A DNA stretch of 64,000 nucleotides from Roseospira goensis (GTDB taxonomy: Bacteria; Pseudomonadota; Alphaproteobacteria; Rhodospirillales; Rhodospirillaceae): contig NZ_JACIGI010000019.1 in the NCBI RefSeq assembly GCF_014197795.1, positions 23,679 through 87,678 of the forward strand, given 5' to 3'. This document shows positions 11,844 to 25,216 of the stretch, one piece after another (the first letter of the stretch is position 1; every line of letters begins with the position of its first letter). Made by a program: the position numbers and the translations under genes. The notes under the pieces are model-generated. The model did not search any database and had not been told where the DNA came from. It saw only the letters and a list, made by a program, of their open reading frames with translations.

Positions 11844-12766
11844 CCCGCCGTGTTACGGTCCTGATGGGCGGGTTCTCCGCCGAACGCGACGTGTCGCTGA
11901 ACAGCGGCGCCGCCGCGACGGAGGCGCTGCGCGCCTCTGGCCACACGGTGACGGTCCACGACGTCACCCGAGACCTGGACGCGCTGCTGCGGGTGCTGCG
12001 CGAGAGCCGTCCCGACGTGGTGTTCAACGCCCTGCACGGCCGCTTCGGTGAGGACGGTCGCATCCAGGGCATCCTGGACATTCTGGGGCTGCCCTACACG
12101 CACTCGGGTGCCCTGGCCAGTGCCATGGCCATGGACAAGCCGACCGCCAAGGCGGTGTTCGCCGACCACGGCATCCCCATCGCCGAGCATGTGGTGGTGG
12201 GCGCCGAGGCGTTCGCCGACCCCGGCGTCGAGCCGATGCCCCGGCCCTACGTCATCAAGCCGTTGAACGAGGGCTCCAGCGTGCATGTTCACGTCATCCT
12301 GGAGGGGTCCAACGCCCTGGCGGCCCTGCGCCAGGACTGGCCGTTCGGCTCCCGCGCGATGGTGGAGCGGTTCATCCCCGGGCGTGAGCTGACGGTGGCG
12401 GTGATGGGGCAGGGCGCCGACATCCGCCCGCTGGCGGTGACCGAGATCACCACCGCGCGCGGCTTCTACGACTACGACGCCAAGTACGTGGCCGGGGGCT
12501 CGGTGCACACCCTGCCGGCCGATCTGGCGCCGGACGTGGCCACGGCCAGCCTCGACCTCGCGGTGCGGGCGCACCGGGCGCTCGGCTGCCGGGGCGTGAG
12601 CCGGACCGATCTGCGCTACGACGGCGAGACCCTGTACGTGCTGGAGGTGAACACCCAGCCGGGGATGACGGCGACCTCGCTGGTGCCGGAGCAGGCCGCC
12701 CATGTGGGCATCCCCTTTCCTGACCTGTGTGCCTGGATGGTGGAGGCGGCGACATGCGATGGCTAG
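11840..12766 (+). CDS. ddl: D-alanine-D-alanine ligase (DdlB type)
   Basis: ATP-grasp enzyme that makes the D-Ala-D-Ala dipeptide used by MurF. The 308-residue protein shows [15 protein letters not shown], the conserved [30 protein letters not shown], the ATP-grasp [11 protein letters not shown], and the Mg/substrate region [20 protein letters not shown] followed by [12 protein letters not shown]. The start overlaps the murB stop (ATGA), and ftsQ begins 13 bp before its end. Length and position in the dcw cluster are typical of DdlB. Confidence 0.97.
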
Positions 12767-13827
12767 GTCTCGGTCCGTCCCGTGACGGCCCGGCGGCCCC
12801 CTCCCGCGGGCGGTCGACCGGCGGCGCCGCGGCGCGGGGCGCCAAGGCGGGCCGCACCGGCACCGGCACCAAGGGCACCGGCGCCAAGGGGAGCGGCGCC
12901 AAGGGGAGCGGTGCCAAGGCCGCCCCCAAGACGACCGCCCGGGGTGCCGGGCGCCGGATGCCGGCGCGCCGGACGCGACCGAGCGGGGCCGCGCTGTGGC
13001 GCGGTGCGCGTCTGGGGGCCGGGTTCCTGCTGCTGCTGGCGCTCAGCGGCGGCGCGGCCTGGGTGTGGCAGTCCGGGATCGTCGGCCGTCAGGTCGCCGC
13101 CGCCGGCGAGGCCCTGGAGCGGTTCGCCGCCCGGGGTGGGCTGGTGGTGCGCTCCGTGACCGTGGAGGGGCGGGTGCGGACCGATCCCACCCGCCTGCTG
13201 GCGGCGCTGCGGACCGGGCGCGGCGAGCCCATCCTGGGCTTCGATCCGCACGCCGCCCGAACCCGGGTCGAGGCTCTGCCCTGGGTCGCCGGCGCGCGCG
13301 TCGAGCGGCGCCTGCCCGATGCCATCCACGTCGTGCTGACCGAGCGCGAGCCGCTGGCCCTGTGGCAGCGCGCGCCCGACGGCGACTTCGCGGTGATCGA
13401 CCGCACCGGCGTGCCGGTGGAGGTGGACACCCGGCCCTATGCCGATCTGCCGGTGATCGTCGGCCGTGATGCCCCGGCGGCGGTGCCGGCGCTGATGGCG
13501 CTGCTGGCGACCGAACCCGATCTGGCCCGCCGGGTGCGCGCGGCCACCCGGGTGGCGGGGCGGCGCTGGACCCTGCGCCTGGACGATATCGAGACCGGCA
13601 TTGACGTGCGCCTGCCGGAGGGCGACCCGGCCGCCGCCTGGCGCCGGCTGGCACAGTTGGAGCGCGATGCGCGCCTGCTGGCGCGTGACATCGAGGTGGT
13701 GGATCTGCGTCTGCCCGACCGTCTGGTGGTGCGGCCCCGCACCGCCCCGGAGCCGGGACCGGGCGCGCCATCGACCGCCACCGGCACGCGCCGCGTGCCG
13801 GTGTCCGGACCCGGACAGGAGACCTGA
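12754..13827 (+). CDS. ftsQ: Cell division protein FtsQ
   Basis: Bitopic inner-membrane divisome protein linking early and late division proteins. The start at ATG 12754 gives 357 residues. The first ~75 residues are a Gly/Ala/Lys/Arg-rich cytoplasmic tail containing a lysine-glycine repeat (GTGAKGSGAKGSGAK) encoded by near-identical DNA repeats at about 12860-12920. One membrane span follows (LGAGFLLLLALSGGAAWVW). Then comes a periplasmic POTRA domain (VRSVTVEGRVRTDPTRLLAAL) and the FtsQ beta domain ending in LRLPDRLVVRP. An upstream ATG at 12727 is possible but lies further inside ddl. Very long basic N-tails occur in alphaproteobacterial FtsQ; the repeat unit itself I do not recognise. Confidence 0.93.
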   Translation: MRWLGLGPSRDGPAAPSRGRSTGGAAARGAKAGRTGTGTKGTGAKGSGAKGSGAKAAPKTTARGAGRRMPARRTRPSGAALWRGARLGAGFLLLLALSGGAAWVWQSGIVGRQVAAAGEALERFAARGGLVVRSVTVEGRVRTDPTRLLAALRTGRGEPILGFDPHAARTRVEALPWVAGARVERRLPDAIHVVLTEREPLALWQRAPDGDFAVIDRTGVPVEVDTRPYADLPVIVGRDAPAAVPALMALLATEPDLARRVRAATRVAGRRWTLRLDDIETGIDVRLPEGDPAAAWRRLAQLERDARLLARDIEVVDLRLPDRLVVRPRTAPEPGPGAPSTATGTRRVPVSGPGQET

Positions 13828-13832
13828 GGCCC

Positions 13833-15137
13833 ATGCTGCTGTTCAGCCGCACCGATCGGGATCGGCCGCGTGAGAGCGCGCCTTCGCCGCTGCGCCGCCG
13901 CGGCGGGCTGATCTGCGCGCTCGACGTGGGCACCACCAAGGTGGCCTGCTTCATCGCGCGCGCCGGCGAGGAGGACCGCACCCTGCGGGTGCTGGGCATC
14001 GGGCATCACCGCTCCATGGGGGTGCGCGGCGGCCGGGTGGCGAACCTCGACGAGGTCGAGGCCGCGATCCGCACCGCGGTGGACTCCGCCGAAGAGATGG
14101 CCGAAGAGCGCATCGACGGGGTGGTGGTCGCGGTCTCCGGCGGCGCGCCGGAAAGCCAGCGCATCGACGTCGAGATGATGGTCGCCGGCCACGAGATCCG
14201 CGACGCCGACGTGCGCCGTATCCTGGCCTGCGGGCGTCAACAGCCGAGCGACCCGGACCGCGAACTGCTGCACTGCATCCCGGTCGGCTACACCATCGAC
14301 GGCACCGACGGCGTGCTGGACCCGCGCGGCATGTACGGCGAGCGCCTGGGCGCGCGCATGCACCTGGTCTCGGCCGCGGCCGGCCCGCTGCGCAACCTGT
14401 CCACCGTCATCGAGCGCTGTCACCTGGACGTCGACAGCCGCGTCGCCGCGCCCTATGCCGCCGGCCTCGCCAGCCTGGTCGAGGACGAGCGCGAGCTGGG
14501 CGCCACCGTCATCGACATGGGCGGCGGCACCACTTCGGTGGGCGTGTTCCTGGGCGGACACGTGATCCACGTCGGTGTCATCCCCATCGGCGGCGGCCAC
14601 ATCACCAACGACATCGCCCAGGGCCTGTCGACGCCGCTGGCCAACGCCGAGCGGCTCAAGACCATGTATGGCAGCACCCTGGCCTCGCCCGCCGACACCC
14701 GCGAGACCCTGAAGGTCCCCCTGGTGGGCGAGGACGAGGAGCAGCCGTCGCTCGATATTCCGCGCTCCTACCTGGTCCAGATCATCCGCCCGCGGGTGGA
14801 GGAGACCCTTGAACTGGTGCGCGCCCACCTGGAGGCCGCCGGCGTCGATCGCGTCGCCGGCCGACGCGCCGTCCTCACCGGCGGCGCCAGCCAGTTGCCC
14901 GGGGTGCGGGAACTGGCCGAGCAGATCCTGGACAAGCAGGTGCGGCCAGGACGGCCGCTGCGGTTGCGCGGACTGGCCGAGGGCGTGGCCGGTCCGGCGT
15001 TCGCGACCTGTGCCGGCCTGTTGCGCCACGCCGTCCAGGACCACGTCGAACGGCCCATGCTCGCGGACCCGCCCCGCCCGGGCGGCCTGTTCGGTCCGGT
15101 CGAGCGCATCGGCCGCTGGCTCAAGGAGAACTTCTGA
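13833..15137 (+). CDS. ftsA: Cell division protein FtsA
   Basis: Actin-like ATPase that tethers FtsZ polymers to the membrane. The 434-residue protein has the phosphate-1 loop [16 protein letters not shown], a 1C (SHS2) subdomain, the phosphate-2 motif [14 protein letters not shown], the adenosine motif [11 protein letters not shown], and the C-terminal amphipathic membrane-targeting helix near [10 protein letters not shown]. It starts 5 bp after ftsQ. Its stop forms a TGATG junction with a frame that runs into ftsZ (see ftsZ). An insertion around 282-300 ([22 protein letters not shown]) is usual in this group. Confidence 0.97.
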   Translation: MLLFSRTDRDRPRESAPSPLRRRGGLICALDVGTTKVACFIARAGEEDRTLRVLGIGHHRSMGVRGGRVANLDEVEAAIRTAVDSAEEMAEERIDGVVVAVSGGAPESQRIDVEMMVAGHEIRDADVRRILACGRQQPSDPDRELLHCIPVGYTIDGTDGVLDPRGMYGERLGARMHLVSAAAGPLRNLSTVIERCHLDVDSRVAAPYAAGLASLVEDERELGATVIDMGGGTTSVGVFLGGHVIHVGVIPIGGGHITNDIAQGLSTPLANAERLKTMYGSTLASPADTRETLKVPLVGEDEEQPSLDIPRSYLVQIIRPRVEETLELVRAHLEAAGVDRVAGRRAVLTGGASQLPGVRELAEQILDKQVRPGRPLRLRGLAEGVAGPAFATCAGLLRHAVQDHVERPMLADPPRPGGLFGPVERIGRWLKENF

Positions 15138-15358
15138 TGACCCGTCACGGCGACGACGACCCGTTCCCCGCCGCCGGAGCGCCGCCGGCGGGCGATGGGT
15201 CCATCCCGTCCACAATCCGCCCCAGAGGCCAAGAGTCGGACCACCGACCGGCGACCCCCGCGGGGTCGCACCCCCCACTGCACGACGACGACCCGCACGG
15301 TGAAGGGCCCGCCGCGGCGCGCCCGTCACGGGACCAGACAAGGACGGAGGCAACTGCG

Positions 15359-17344
15359 ATGAGCATCAATCTTGGCGTGCCCGACGACATTGAACCCCAG
15401 ATGAAGCCCCGGATCACCGTCATCGGGGTCGGTGGCGCCGGCGGCAACGCGGTGAACAACATGATCGAGGCCCGCCTGGAGGGCGTCGACTTCGTGGTCG
15501 CGAACACCGATGCCCAGGCCCTGGCCCAGGCCCGCACCGACCGGCGCATTCAACTGGGCAGCGAGACCACCCACGGGCTCGGCTCCGGCGCGCGCCCCGA
15601 CATCGGCCGGGCGGCGGCCGAGGAGAGCTACGAGGCCATCTCCAGCGAGATGAAGGGCAGCCACATGTGCTTCATCACCGCCGGCATGGGCGGCGGCACG
15701 GGCACCGGCGCCGCGCCGGTGGTGGCGCGCTGCGCCCGCGACATGGGCATCCTGACGGTCGGGGTGGTGACCAAGCCGTTCCAGTTCGAGGGCACCCACC
15801 GCATGCGGCTGGCCGACGGCGGCATCGAGGAACTGGCCCAGTACGTCGACACCCTGATCATCATCCCGAACCAGAACCTGTTCCGCGTCGCCAACGAGAA
15901 GACCACCTTCGCCGATGCCTTCAAGATGGCGGACAACGTGCTCTACGCCGGTGTCCGCTCGGTCACCGACCTGATGATCATGCCGGGTCTCATCAACCTG
16001 GACTTCGCCGACGTGCGCACGGTCATGATGGACATGGGCCGCGCCATGATGGGCACCGGCGAGGCCGGCGGCGACAACCGCGCCATCGAGGCTGCCGAGG
16101 CGGCGATCGCCAACCCGCTGTTGGAAGAGACCTCCATGCGCGGGGCGCGGGGGGTGCTCATCAACATCACCGGCGGCAACGACCTGACGCTGTACGAGGT
16201 GGACGAGGCGGCCAACCGCATCCGCGAGGAGATCAAGTGCGAGGATGCCAATGTCATCTTCGGGTCCTGCCTGGACGCCTCGCTGGACGGCACCATGCGG
16301 GTCTCGGTGGTGGCCAGCGGCATCGACGCCGTCAGTCAGGCGCGTCCGCACGACAGCCAGGAGGCTCAGGGCAGCGGCTTCGGGCTCGGCCTGGCGGCCG
16401 CCCGCAAGGTCGCCACGGGCGGCGCCGAGCGCACCGCCCCGCCCGCCGCGCGCGAGGCAAGCGCCGCCACGGCCCGCGCTGCCGACGACGGGGTGCTCGA
16501 CGACACCGCGGCCGACCTGACCCACGACGGTCTGGTCGCGCCGGCCGCGGCGCTGGACGAGGACCCCCGCGCCGAGACGGGTGCCCCCCGCCCGGCGGCC
16601 CAGGCCGGTGGCGCCGCGGCACCGCGGCCCACGCCCGGTCGGCCGGCCGGGCCGACAGCCGGGTCGCGGCAGCCGTCCGGACACCCGGCGGGGTCGTCGT
16701 CGTTTCAGGCCCGGCCCGGGACCTCGCTGCCGCCGCTGCAGGGCGGGGCCGAGGGCAACCGCTTCATCCCGCAGCGCCCGGCCCAGCCCCCGGCGGCCGC
16801 CACCGCGCGTCTGGATCCGCCCCCGGCGGCCCCCACCGCCCCGGCGCACCCCGGCGCAGGTGGGGCGCCCGTCGATCCCGGGGCCGGCGGCCGGCCGCAC
16901 ACCCTGGGTCACGCCGAGGCGGCCCCCCCGGTGCGCGGTCAGACCGCGCTGGATCCGCGCTATCATGGTCATGAGCACGCGGCCCACCAGGGCCATGAGA
17001 CGCGCCGGCCGACGCTTCAGCCGGGTGTCCGGGTGGCCAGCCATAGCCCGCATCCGGCCCATGGTGATCCCGGCGGCCGCCGCGGCGAGGCGCCGCACGG
17101 TCCGCGCGGCGAGGAGGAGCGCCGGGACCGGCCGTCGCTGTTCCAGCGCATGACCGGATTCGGTCGCGCGCGCGGCGGCGAGGAGGAGCGCGAGCCGCCG
17201 CGGCGCGCCGAGCCGGGCCGCGCGACCGAGGAGCCGGGGGGCGCGCCGCGCGCCATGACGGTCAATCCGGAGGACCGCCCGGCGTCGTCGCACCGCGAGG
17301 ATCAGCTTGAGATCCCGGCCTTCCTGCGCCGGCAAGCGAATTGA
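15359..17344 (+). CDS. ftsZ: Cell division GTPase FtsZ with a very long C-terminal linker
   Basis: Tubulin-like GTPase that forms the Z ring. The start at ATG 15359 is supported by GGAGG 8 nt upstream and by the family N-terminus. The tubulin signature [10 protein letters not shown] is at about residues 111-120, the T7 loop lies in [11 protein letters not shown], and the folded core ends near residue 325. A roughly 310-residue Ala/Pro/Gly/His-rich disordered linker (with [12 protein letters not shown]) then leads to the conserved C-terminal peptide [11 protein letters not shown] that binds FtsA. The total of 661 residues is far longer than typical FtsZ (about 380-400), although long linkers are known in alphaproteobacteria. 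The same frame is open back to an ATG at 15137 (TGATG with ftsA); that 74-codon extension has no FtsZ similarity and is not adopted. Confidence 0.95.
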   Translation: MSINLGVPDDIEPQMKPRITVIGVGGAGGNAVNNMIEARLEGVDFVVANTDAQALAQARTDRRIQLGSETTHGLGSGARPDIGRAAAEESYEAISSEMKGSHMCFITAGMGGGTGTGAAPVVARCARDMGILTVGVVTKPFQFEGTHRMRLADGGIEELAQYVDTLIIIPNQNLFRVANEKTTFADAFKMADNVLYAGVRSVTDLMIMPGLINLDFADVRTVMMDMGRAMMGTGEAGGDNRAIEAAEAAIANPLLEETSMRGARGVLINITGGNDLTLYEVDEAANRIREEIKCEDANVIFGSCLDASLDGTMRVSVVASGIDAVSQARPHDSQEAQGSGFGLGLAAARKVATGGAERTAPPAAREASAATARAADDGVLDDTAADLTHDGLVAPAAALDEDPRAETGAPRPAAQAGGAAAPRPTPGRPAGPTAGSRQPSGHPAGSSSFQARPGTSLPPLQGGAEGNRFIPQRPAQPPAAATARLDPPPAAPTAPAHPGAGGAPVDPGAGGRPHTLGHAEAAPPVRGQTALDPRYHGHEHAAHQGHETRRPTLQPGVRVASHSPHPAHGDPGGRRGEAPHGPRGEEERRDRPSLFQRMTGFGRARGGEEEREPPRRAEPGRATEEPGGAPRAMTVNPEDRPASSHREDQLEIPAFLRRQAN

Positions 17345-17351
17345 CGGCGTC

Positions 17352-17375
17352 GGGCCGGCGGGTGACCGCCGGTCC
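17352..17375 (+). terminator. ftsZ: GTGA-capped hairpin just after ftsZ
   Basis: Seven bases after the ftsZ stop, GGGCCGGCGG pairs with CCGCCGGTCC (10 pairs, one G-T wobble) around a GTGA loop, which is a GNRA tetraloop. No T-run follows, so it is not a canonical rho-independent terminator. It could stabilise the 3' end of the dcw mRNA or act as a processing or pausing site at the end of the long operon. Confidence 0.4.
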
Positions 17376-17505
17376 CAGAGCCGCACACTCTGCCATCGCG
17401 CCGGACCGTCCGTCCCGTCCTCCCGTCCGGTCCCTCCGGGGTCCGGTGCGGGAGGCGGGCGGACCGGGCGCCGGTCGCCGCCGCGGGTTGGTCGGCTGGG
17501 TCGCG

Positions 17506-17523
17506 GATAAAATATTTTTTATC
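17506..17523. repeat. AT-only inverted repeat upstream of lpxC
   Basis: GATAAAA and TTTTATC form a 7-bp inverted repeat around TATT. Such a run of A/T is rare in this very GC-rich window. It may be an operator, a DNA-bending or melting site, or part of a promoter for lpxC about 380 bp downstream; the sequence does not decide between these. Confidence 0.35.
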
Positions 17524-17900
17524 AAAGGGTTGCGCGGTCGTGTTGGGGTGCGGGCCGGGCGAGAGACCGGTTGGTGGCCGGACCCCGGCAAGCCCTGGAT
17601 GACGCCGCGCAAGGGATTGCAGGAGCGGCATAATTCCGGACAGAGCAGTCGCAACATTCTGAAACAATGATTGATTTGCACGGTCCCCGCTGCGCCGCTA
17701 AGTCTGGATCAAGCAAATAGTCGAGCCGCGGGTGGGGTTGGACGGAGACCCCGAGACCGTGTGGCGGTGTCCGGTCCCGGGCCGGGTCCACCGGCCGCCG
17801 GGACCACCCCGGATCGACCGCTTCAGCCATCACGGGTCTCGCGCCCCCCCGCCTGTGGGGTTCGCGCCGGACCGGCCCAGACTGACGGGGACGCTTGATC

Positions 17901-18920
17901 ATGAAGGACGCCAGCCTGGACGAAGCCGAAGCCCTCGCCGCCGCATCGGACGTGGCGCCCGCCGGCATCAGCGCCGGTCCCGGCCTGTGGCCGCTGACCG
18001 CGGCCGCGCAACGCACCCTGGCCGGGCCGGCCACCGTGACCGGCATCGGGCTGCATTCCGGCGTCGACGTTACCCTGACGCTGCGCCCCGCCGCCGCCGA
18101 CAGCGGGATCTGGATCCGCCGCGCCGACGTGACCGACCGCGACCCCATGATCCCGGCGCGCTGGGACCACGTGGTGGACACCCGGCTGTGCACCACCCTG
18201 GGCAACGCGGCCGGCGTCACCGTCGCCACCGTCGAGCACCTGATGGCCGCCCTGGCCGGGCTCGGCGTGGACAACGCGGAACTCGTCGTCGACGGGCCGG
18301 AACTGCCGGTGATGGATGGCTCTTCGGCCGCCTTCGTGGCCCTGGTCGAGACCGCCGGCACGATCGCCCAGGGCGCCCCGCGCCATGCCGTGCGCCTGGT
18401 CGATACCGTGACCGTGGAGGATGGCGAGAGCGTGGCGAGTCTGCGGCCGGCGCCGCGCGGCCTGAGCATCGACGCCACCATCGACTTCGACAGCGCCGCC
18501 ATCGGCCGCCAGCACCGCGTGGTCTCGGTCACCCCCGACAGTTTCCGCCGTGACCTGGCGGACGCGCGCACCTTCGGCTTCCGCCACGAGGTGGAGGGGC
18601 TGCGCGCCATGGGGCTGGCCCGCGGCGGCTCGCTCGACAACGCCGTGGTGGTCGATGGCGACGCCATCCTCAACCCCGAGGGCCTGCGTCACGACGACGA
18701 GTTCGTCCGTCACAAGGCGCTCGACGTGCTGGGCGACCTGGCGCTGGCCGGGCATCCGGTGATCGGTGCCTACAGCGGTCACCGACCCAGCCACCGCCTC
18801 AACAACCTGCTGCTGCGGGCGCTGTTCGCGCAGCCCCAGGCGTGGCGGTTTGAACCGGCGCTGAGCACCGCCGGCGCCGGTGACGCCGCGCGCCACGCCG
18901 GCGACCGCCGCCGCGCCTGA
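17901..18920 (+). CDS. lpxC: UDP-3-O-acyl-N-acetylglucosamine deacetylase LpxC
   Basis: Zinc enzyme catalysing the committed step of lipid A synthesis. The 339-residue product contains TVTGIGLHSGVDVTLTL, the zinc and catalytic stretch VEHLMAALAGLGVDN (with the Glu-His pair), DGPELPVMDGSSAAFV, RRDLADARTFGF, HKALDVLGDLALAG (zinc His and Asp) and GHRPSHRLNNLLL. A roughly 35-residue N-terminal extension precedes the conserved domain. The ATG at 17901 is chosen over the TTG two codons upstream. Its place after ftsZ is the standard dcw-distal position. Confidence 0.96.
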   Translation: MKDASLDEAEALAAASDVAPAGISAGPGLWPLTAAAQRTLAGPATVTGIGLHSGVDVTLTLRPAAADSGIWIRRADVTDRDPMIPARWDHVVDTRLCTTLGNAAGVTVATVEHLMAALAGLGVDNAELVVDGPELPVMDGSSAAFVALVETAGTIAQGAPRHAVRLVDTVTVEDGESVASLRPAPRGLSIDATIDFDSAAIGRQHRVVSVTPDSFRRDLADARTFGFRHEVEGLRAMGLARGGSLDNAVVVDGDAILNPEGLRHDDEFVRHKALDVLGDLALAGHPVIGAYSGHRPSHRLNNLLLRALFAQPQAWRFEPALSTAGAGDAARHAGDRRRA

Positions 18921-18958
18921 GCTCGGCCCGGCCCGGCAGCGGCCGGTCAGCCGGGCAG

Positions 18959-18986
18959 GTGACACATCCGGGTGCCATGGTATAGT
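18959..18986 (+). promoter_or_regulatory. bamD: Sigma-70-type promoter of bamD
   Basis: GTGACA (18959-18964) and TATAGT (18981-18986) are separated by 16 bp, in the gap between lpxC and bamD, about 90 bp before the bamD start. Both hexamers match the housekeeping consensus in five of six bases. It is one of the clearest promoter-like sequences in the window. Confidence 0.6.
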
Positions 18987-19075
18987 GCGAGGCTTCGGGG
19001 CCGGCGCGCGGGCGGCTGTCTGCCGCGCGCCCCCGGACTCGTCCCCCACGGACCGTCAGGATCGTCGCCCGTACC

Positions 19076-19930
19076 ATGAAGAGCCCGCTTCCCGTTCCGC
19101 CGTCGCCGTGCGCCCCGCGTGCCCGCCGTGCGACCGCGGCCGCCGTCGCCCTGGCGGCGGTGCTCGCCCTCGCGGCCTGCGGCACCGGCTCCGACGAACC
19201 GGCCTACCAGGAACGCCCGGTCGAACAACTCTACAACGAGGCGGTCAGCCTGCTGGAGGAGGGGGACTACGACGGCGCGGCCGAGGCCTTCAACGAGGTC
19301 GAGCGCCAGCACCCCTATTCGGTGTGGGCGACCAAGGCCCAGCTCATGGCGGCCTACAGCCACTACGAGGACAACGACTACGACGAGGCGATCATCGCCC
19401 TGGACCGCTTCATCCAGCTCCACCCGGGCAACCGCGATATCGCCTATGCGTACTATCTCAAGGGCCTGAGCTACTACGAGCAGATCGCCGACGTGCGCCG
19501 CGACCAGGAGATCACACGCCTGGCGATGGAGGGCCTGCGCGAGGTCATCAACCGCTTTCCGGACACCAAGTACGCCCGCGACGCCCGCTTCAAGATCGAC
19601 CTGGCGCGCGACCACATGGCCGGCAAGGAAATGAGCGTCGGCCGCTTCTACCTGCGGGAGAAGCATTACCTGGCCGCCCTGAACCGCTTCAAGCGCGTGG
19701 TGGAGGAGTACGAGCAGACCACCCACGTGCCGGAGGCGCTGTACCGCATCGTTGAAATCAACAGCATCCTGGGCCTGGAGGGCGAGGCCCGCAAGGTGGC
19801 CGCCGTCCTCGGCCACAACTACCCGGGCAGCGACTGGTACGTGGACGCCTATCAACTCGTGACCGGCGAACAGATCCGCGACCCGGACGCCGACACCGCC
19901 TGGTACGACGGTCTGTTCGACTGGATCTAG
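19076..19930 (+). CDS. bamD: Outer-membrane protein assembly lipoprotein BamD
   Basis: Essential lipoprotein of the BAM complex that inserts beta-barrels into the outer membrane. The 284-residue protein has a signal peptide with lipobox LAAC (lipidated Cys about residue 35) and then the five-TPR array of BamD. Helical repeats are visible in LYNEAVSLLEEGDYDGAAEAF, AQLMAAYSHYEDNDYDEAI and RFYLREKHYLAALNRF. YQERPVEQLYNEA just after the lipobox is family-typical. recN follows after 50 bp, an order seen in many alphaproteobacteria. Confidence 0.95.
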   Translation: MKSPLPVPPSPCAPRARRATAAAVALAAVLALAACGTGSDEPAYQERPVEQLYNEAVSLLEEGDYDGAAEAFNEVERQHPYSVWATKAQLMAAYSHYEDNDYDEAIIALDRFIQLHPGNRDIAYAYYLKGLSYYEQIADVRRDQEITRLAMEGLREVINRFPDTKYARDARFKIDLARDHMAGKEMSVGRFYLREKHYLAALNRFKRVVEEYEQTTHVPEALYRIVEINSILGLEGEARKVAAVLGHNYPGSDWYVDAYQLVTGEQIRDPDADTAWYDGLFDWI

Positions 19931-19980
19931 TGGCACCGCCCTGACCGGGGTGCCTTTCGTCTTCCGCCGGACCCGCTGGC

Positions 19981-23840
<3,860 letters not shown>

Positions 23841-23889
23841 CGGCCCCGAGGCCCGGCCGGCCCTGGTCGCCGCGCTCGGGTCGCCCCCC

Positions 23890-24618
23890 TCATCCCGCGC
23901 CCGCGCCCGCGCTCGCCCCCGCGCCCGCGTCGGCCGACAGGCGCCGGGCGCCGGGCAGCGCGTCCAGCCGGTCGGCCAGGTTTTCCGCCGTGATGATGCC
24001 GCCGGGCGCGATCGCCAGACCGGCCCGGCCGAGCTGGCGCGCCACCCAGGTGTTGCAGGTGTTGAACAGGTGGAACCGGCCGTGGGCGGGGTAGAAGCGT
24101 CCGGCCGGCGTCAGGCCGGGCGCGACCGGCGCTACCCGGCCGCCGCCGGGTGGACGCTCCACGGTGTCGTGGATCGCCCGCACCAGCCGCGCCAGGCCCG
24201 GCGCCGCGATCGGCACCCGCCAGACCGCGCGGTCGGCCGTGGGCGCGGGCAGGGCGGCGAGACCGGCCAGGTGCAGGATCGACGGTCCCGGCACCAGCCC
24301 CGCGGCCAGCGCGTCGGCCAGCGAGGCGCGCGGGTTGGGGTAATAGGCCCGGTCCCCCCAGCCCGCCTCCAGGTAGCGCGCATCGGGGAAATCCGCGGCC
24401 TCGGGCAACAGCCCGGCCGGCACGGCCGCGCGCGGGATCACGAGGCCGCTGTGCCAGCCGGTGGCGATCACGTGGATCGGCTGGGTCTCGGCGCGCGCCG
24501 GTCCCGCCGGACCGGGGGCGGCGGGCGCCCCCTTGGGGCCGGGCGGCGCGCAGCCGGAGGCCGCCGCCGCCAGCAGCACGGCGCCGACTCCGGTCAGCAG
24601 GCGGCGGCGGTCGATCAT
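23890..24618 (-). CDS. DUF2459-family lipoprotein (TIGR02117-like)
   Basis: Family function is not established. The 242-residue protein starts MIDRRRLLTGVG, an arginine-rich signal with lipobox ASGC (Cys about residue 23), so it is probably lipidated. Family landmarks are HVIATGWHSGLVIPRAA, EAGWGDRAYYPNP, HLFNTCNTWVARQLG and GGIITAENLADRL; the His/Cys/Trp pattern suggests an enzyme, but no reaction is known to me. GGGAG lies 6 nt upstream of the ATG at 24618, fixing the start over longer readings. The last ~15 residues are an Ala/Gly dipeptide-like tail (GAGASAGAGAG). It is monocistronic and convergent with ligA. Confidence 0.8.
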   Translation of the reverse strand: MIDRRRLLTGVGAVLLAAAASGCAPPGPKGAPAAPGPAGPARAETQPIHVIATGWHSGLVIPRAAVPAGLLPEAADFPDARYLEAGWGDRAYYPNPRASLADALAAGLVPGPSILHLAGLAALPAPTADRAVWRVPIAAPGLARLVRAIHDTVERPPGGGRVAPVAPGLTPAGRFYPAHGRFHLFNTCNTWVARQLGRAGLAIAPGGIITAENLADRLDALPGARRLSADAGAGASAGAGAG

Positions 24619-25216
24619 GCAACGCTCCCGCTTCAGGGGTCCGACCGCAGATGTGGGCGGGCACCGGCCGGCCGTCCAGCGGGCGGGCGCCACCCCCTGG
24701 AGCCGCGCCCGGGCCGCGACCGCAGGGAACGCAGTGCAGCATCGCGGCGTTTTTCGCTTGCGCCGAAGACGGGGCGGTCGCAGTGTGGATCCAGGCTTCT
24801 CCTGGTGTCCGGTGCCCGGTGTGCCGTGGCGTGGGAGGCCTGGGAGCATCCGCATCCGTGCGCCGGCCGCCGGATCGCGTTGGCGGCGGGTTCCGCGAGA
24901 GGCGGACGCCCCCGGGATGGTGCCGGATCCCGCCCGGGACCGCGCGGCCCCGGACCTTCCGGATCAATCCACGTCCGGAGGAGGTCGCCGTGCCCGGTCT
25001 CCAGTCGTGTGACCCGGTTACCGTCGGGTCCCTATCGTGTGAATCGAGGATCATCCGCGACGACAGCCCGCAGGACCGCGAACCGGGGGCCGCCAGGAGG
25101 CTTGACGGGTGCCGTCGGCCGCGCTTTGGTGCCGTCCCTCCGGATCCGTCAAGCCCCCTGGGTGGCGCCACGGCGCGTCGCGGGCGGCGTCGCGTGTCTG
25201 TTCCGAAAGGCCAGTG
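24619..25216. other. Intergenic region between DUF2459 gene and ptsN
   Basis: About 600 bp between divergent genes. I see no gene with a plausible start and coding character, no repeat and no clear terminator. hpf and rpoN, the genes that usually precede ptsN, are absent here. Both flanking genes must take their promoters from this stretch, but I cannot single out convincing -35/-10 pairs. Confidence 0.5.

Larger units (their letters stand above)
17345..17900. other. Intergenic region between ftsZ and lpxC
   Basis: This 556-bp stretch has no convincing gene. It opens with a GNRA-capped hairpin (17352-17375), then GC-rich filler, then a strikingly AT-rich inverted repeat (17506-17523). A possible lpxC promoter (TTGCAC at 17676-17681, 17-bp spacer, TAAGTC at 17699-17704) is weak. 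ORFs crossing it have no recognisable protein character. Confidence 0.5.

Noticed and set aside
15137-15358. 74-codon N-terminal extension of FtsZ
   Set aside because: The extension has no FtsZ-like sequence, and the ATG at 15359 has its own GGAGG; kept only as a finding.
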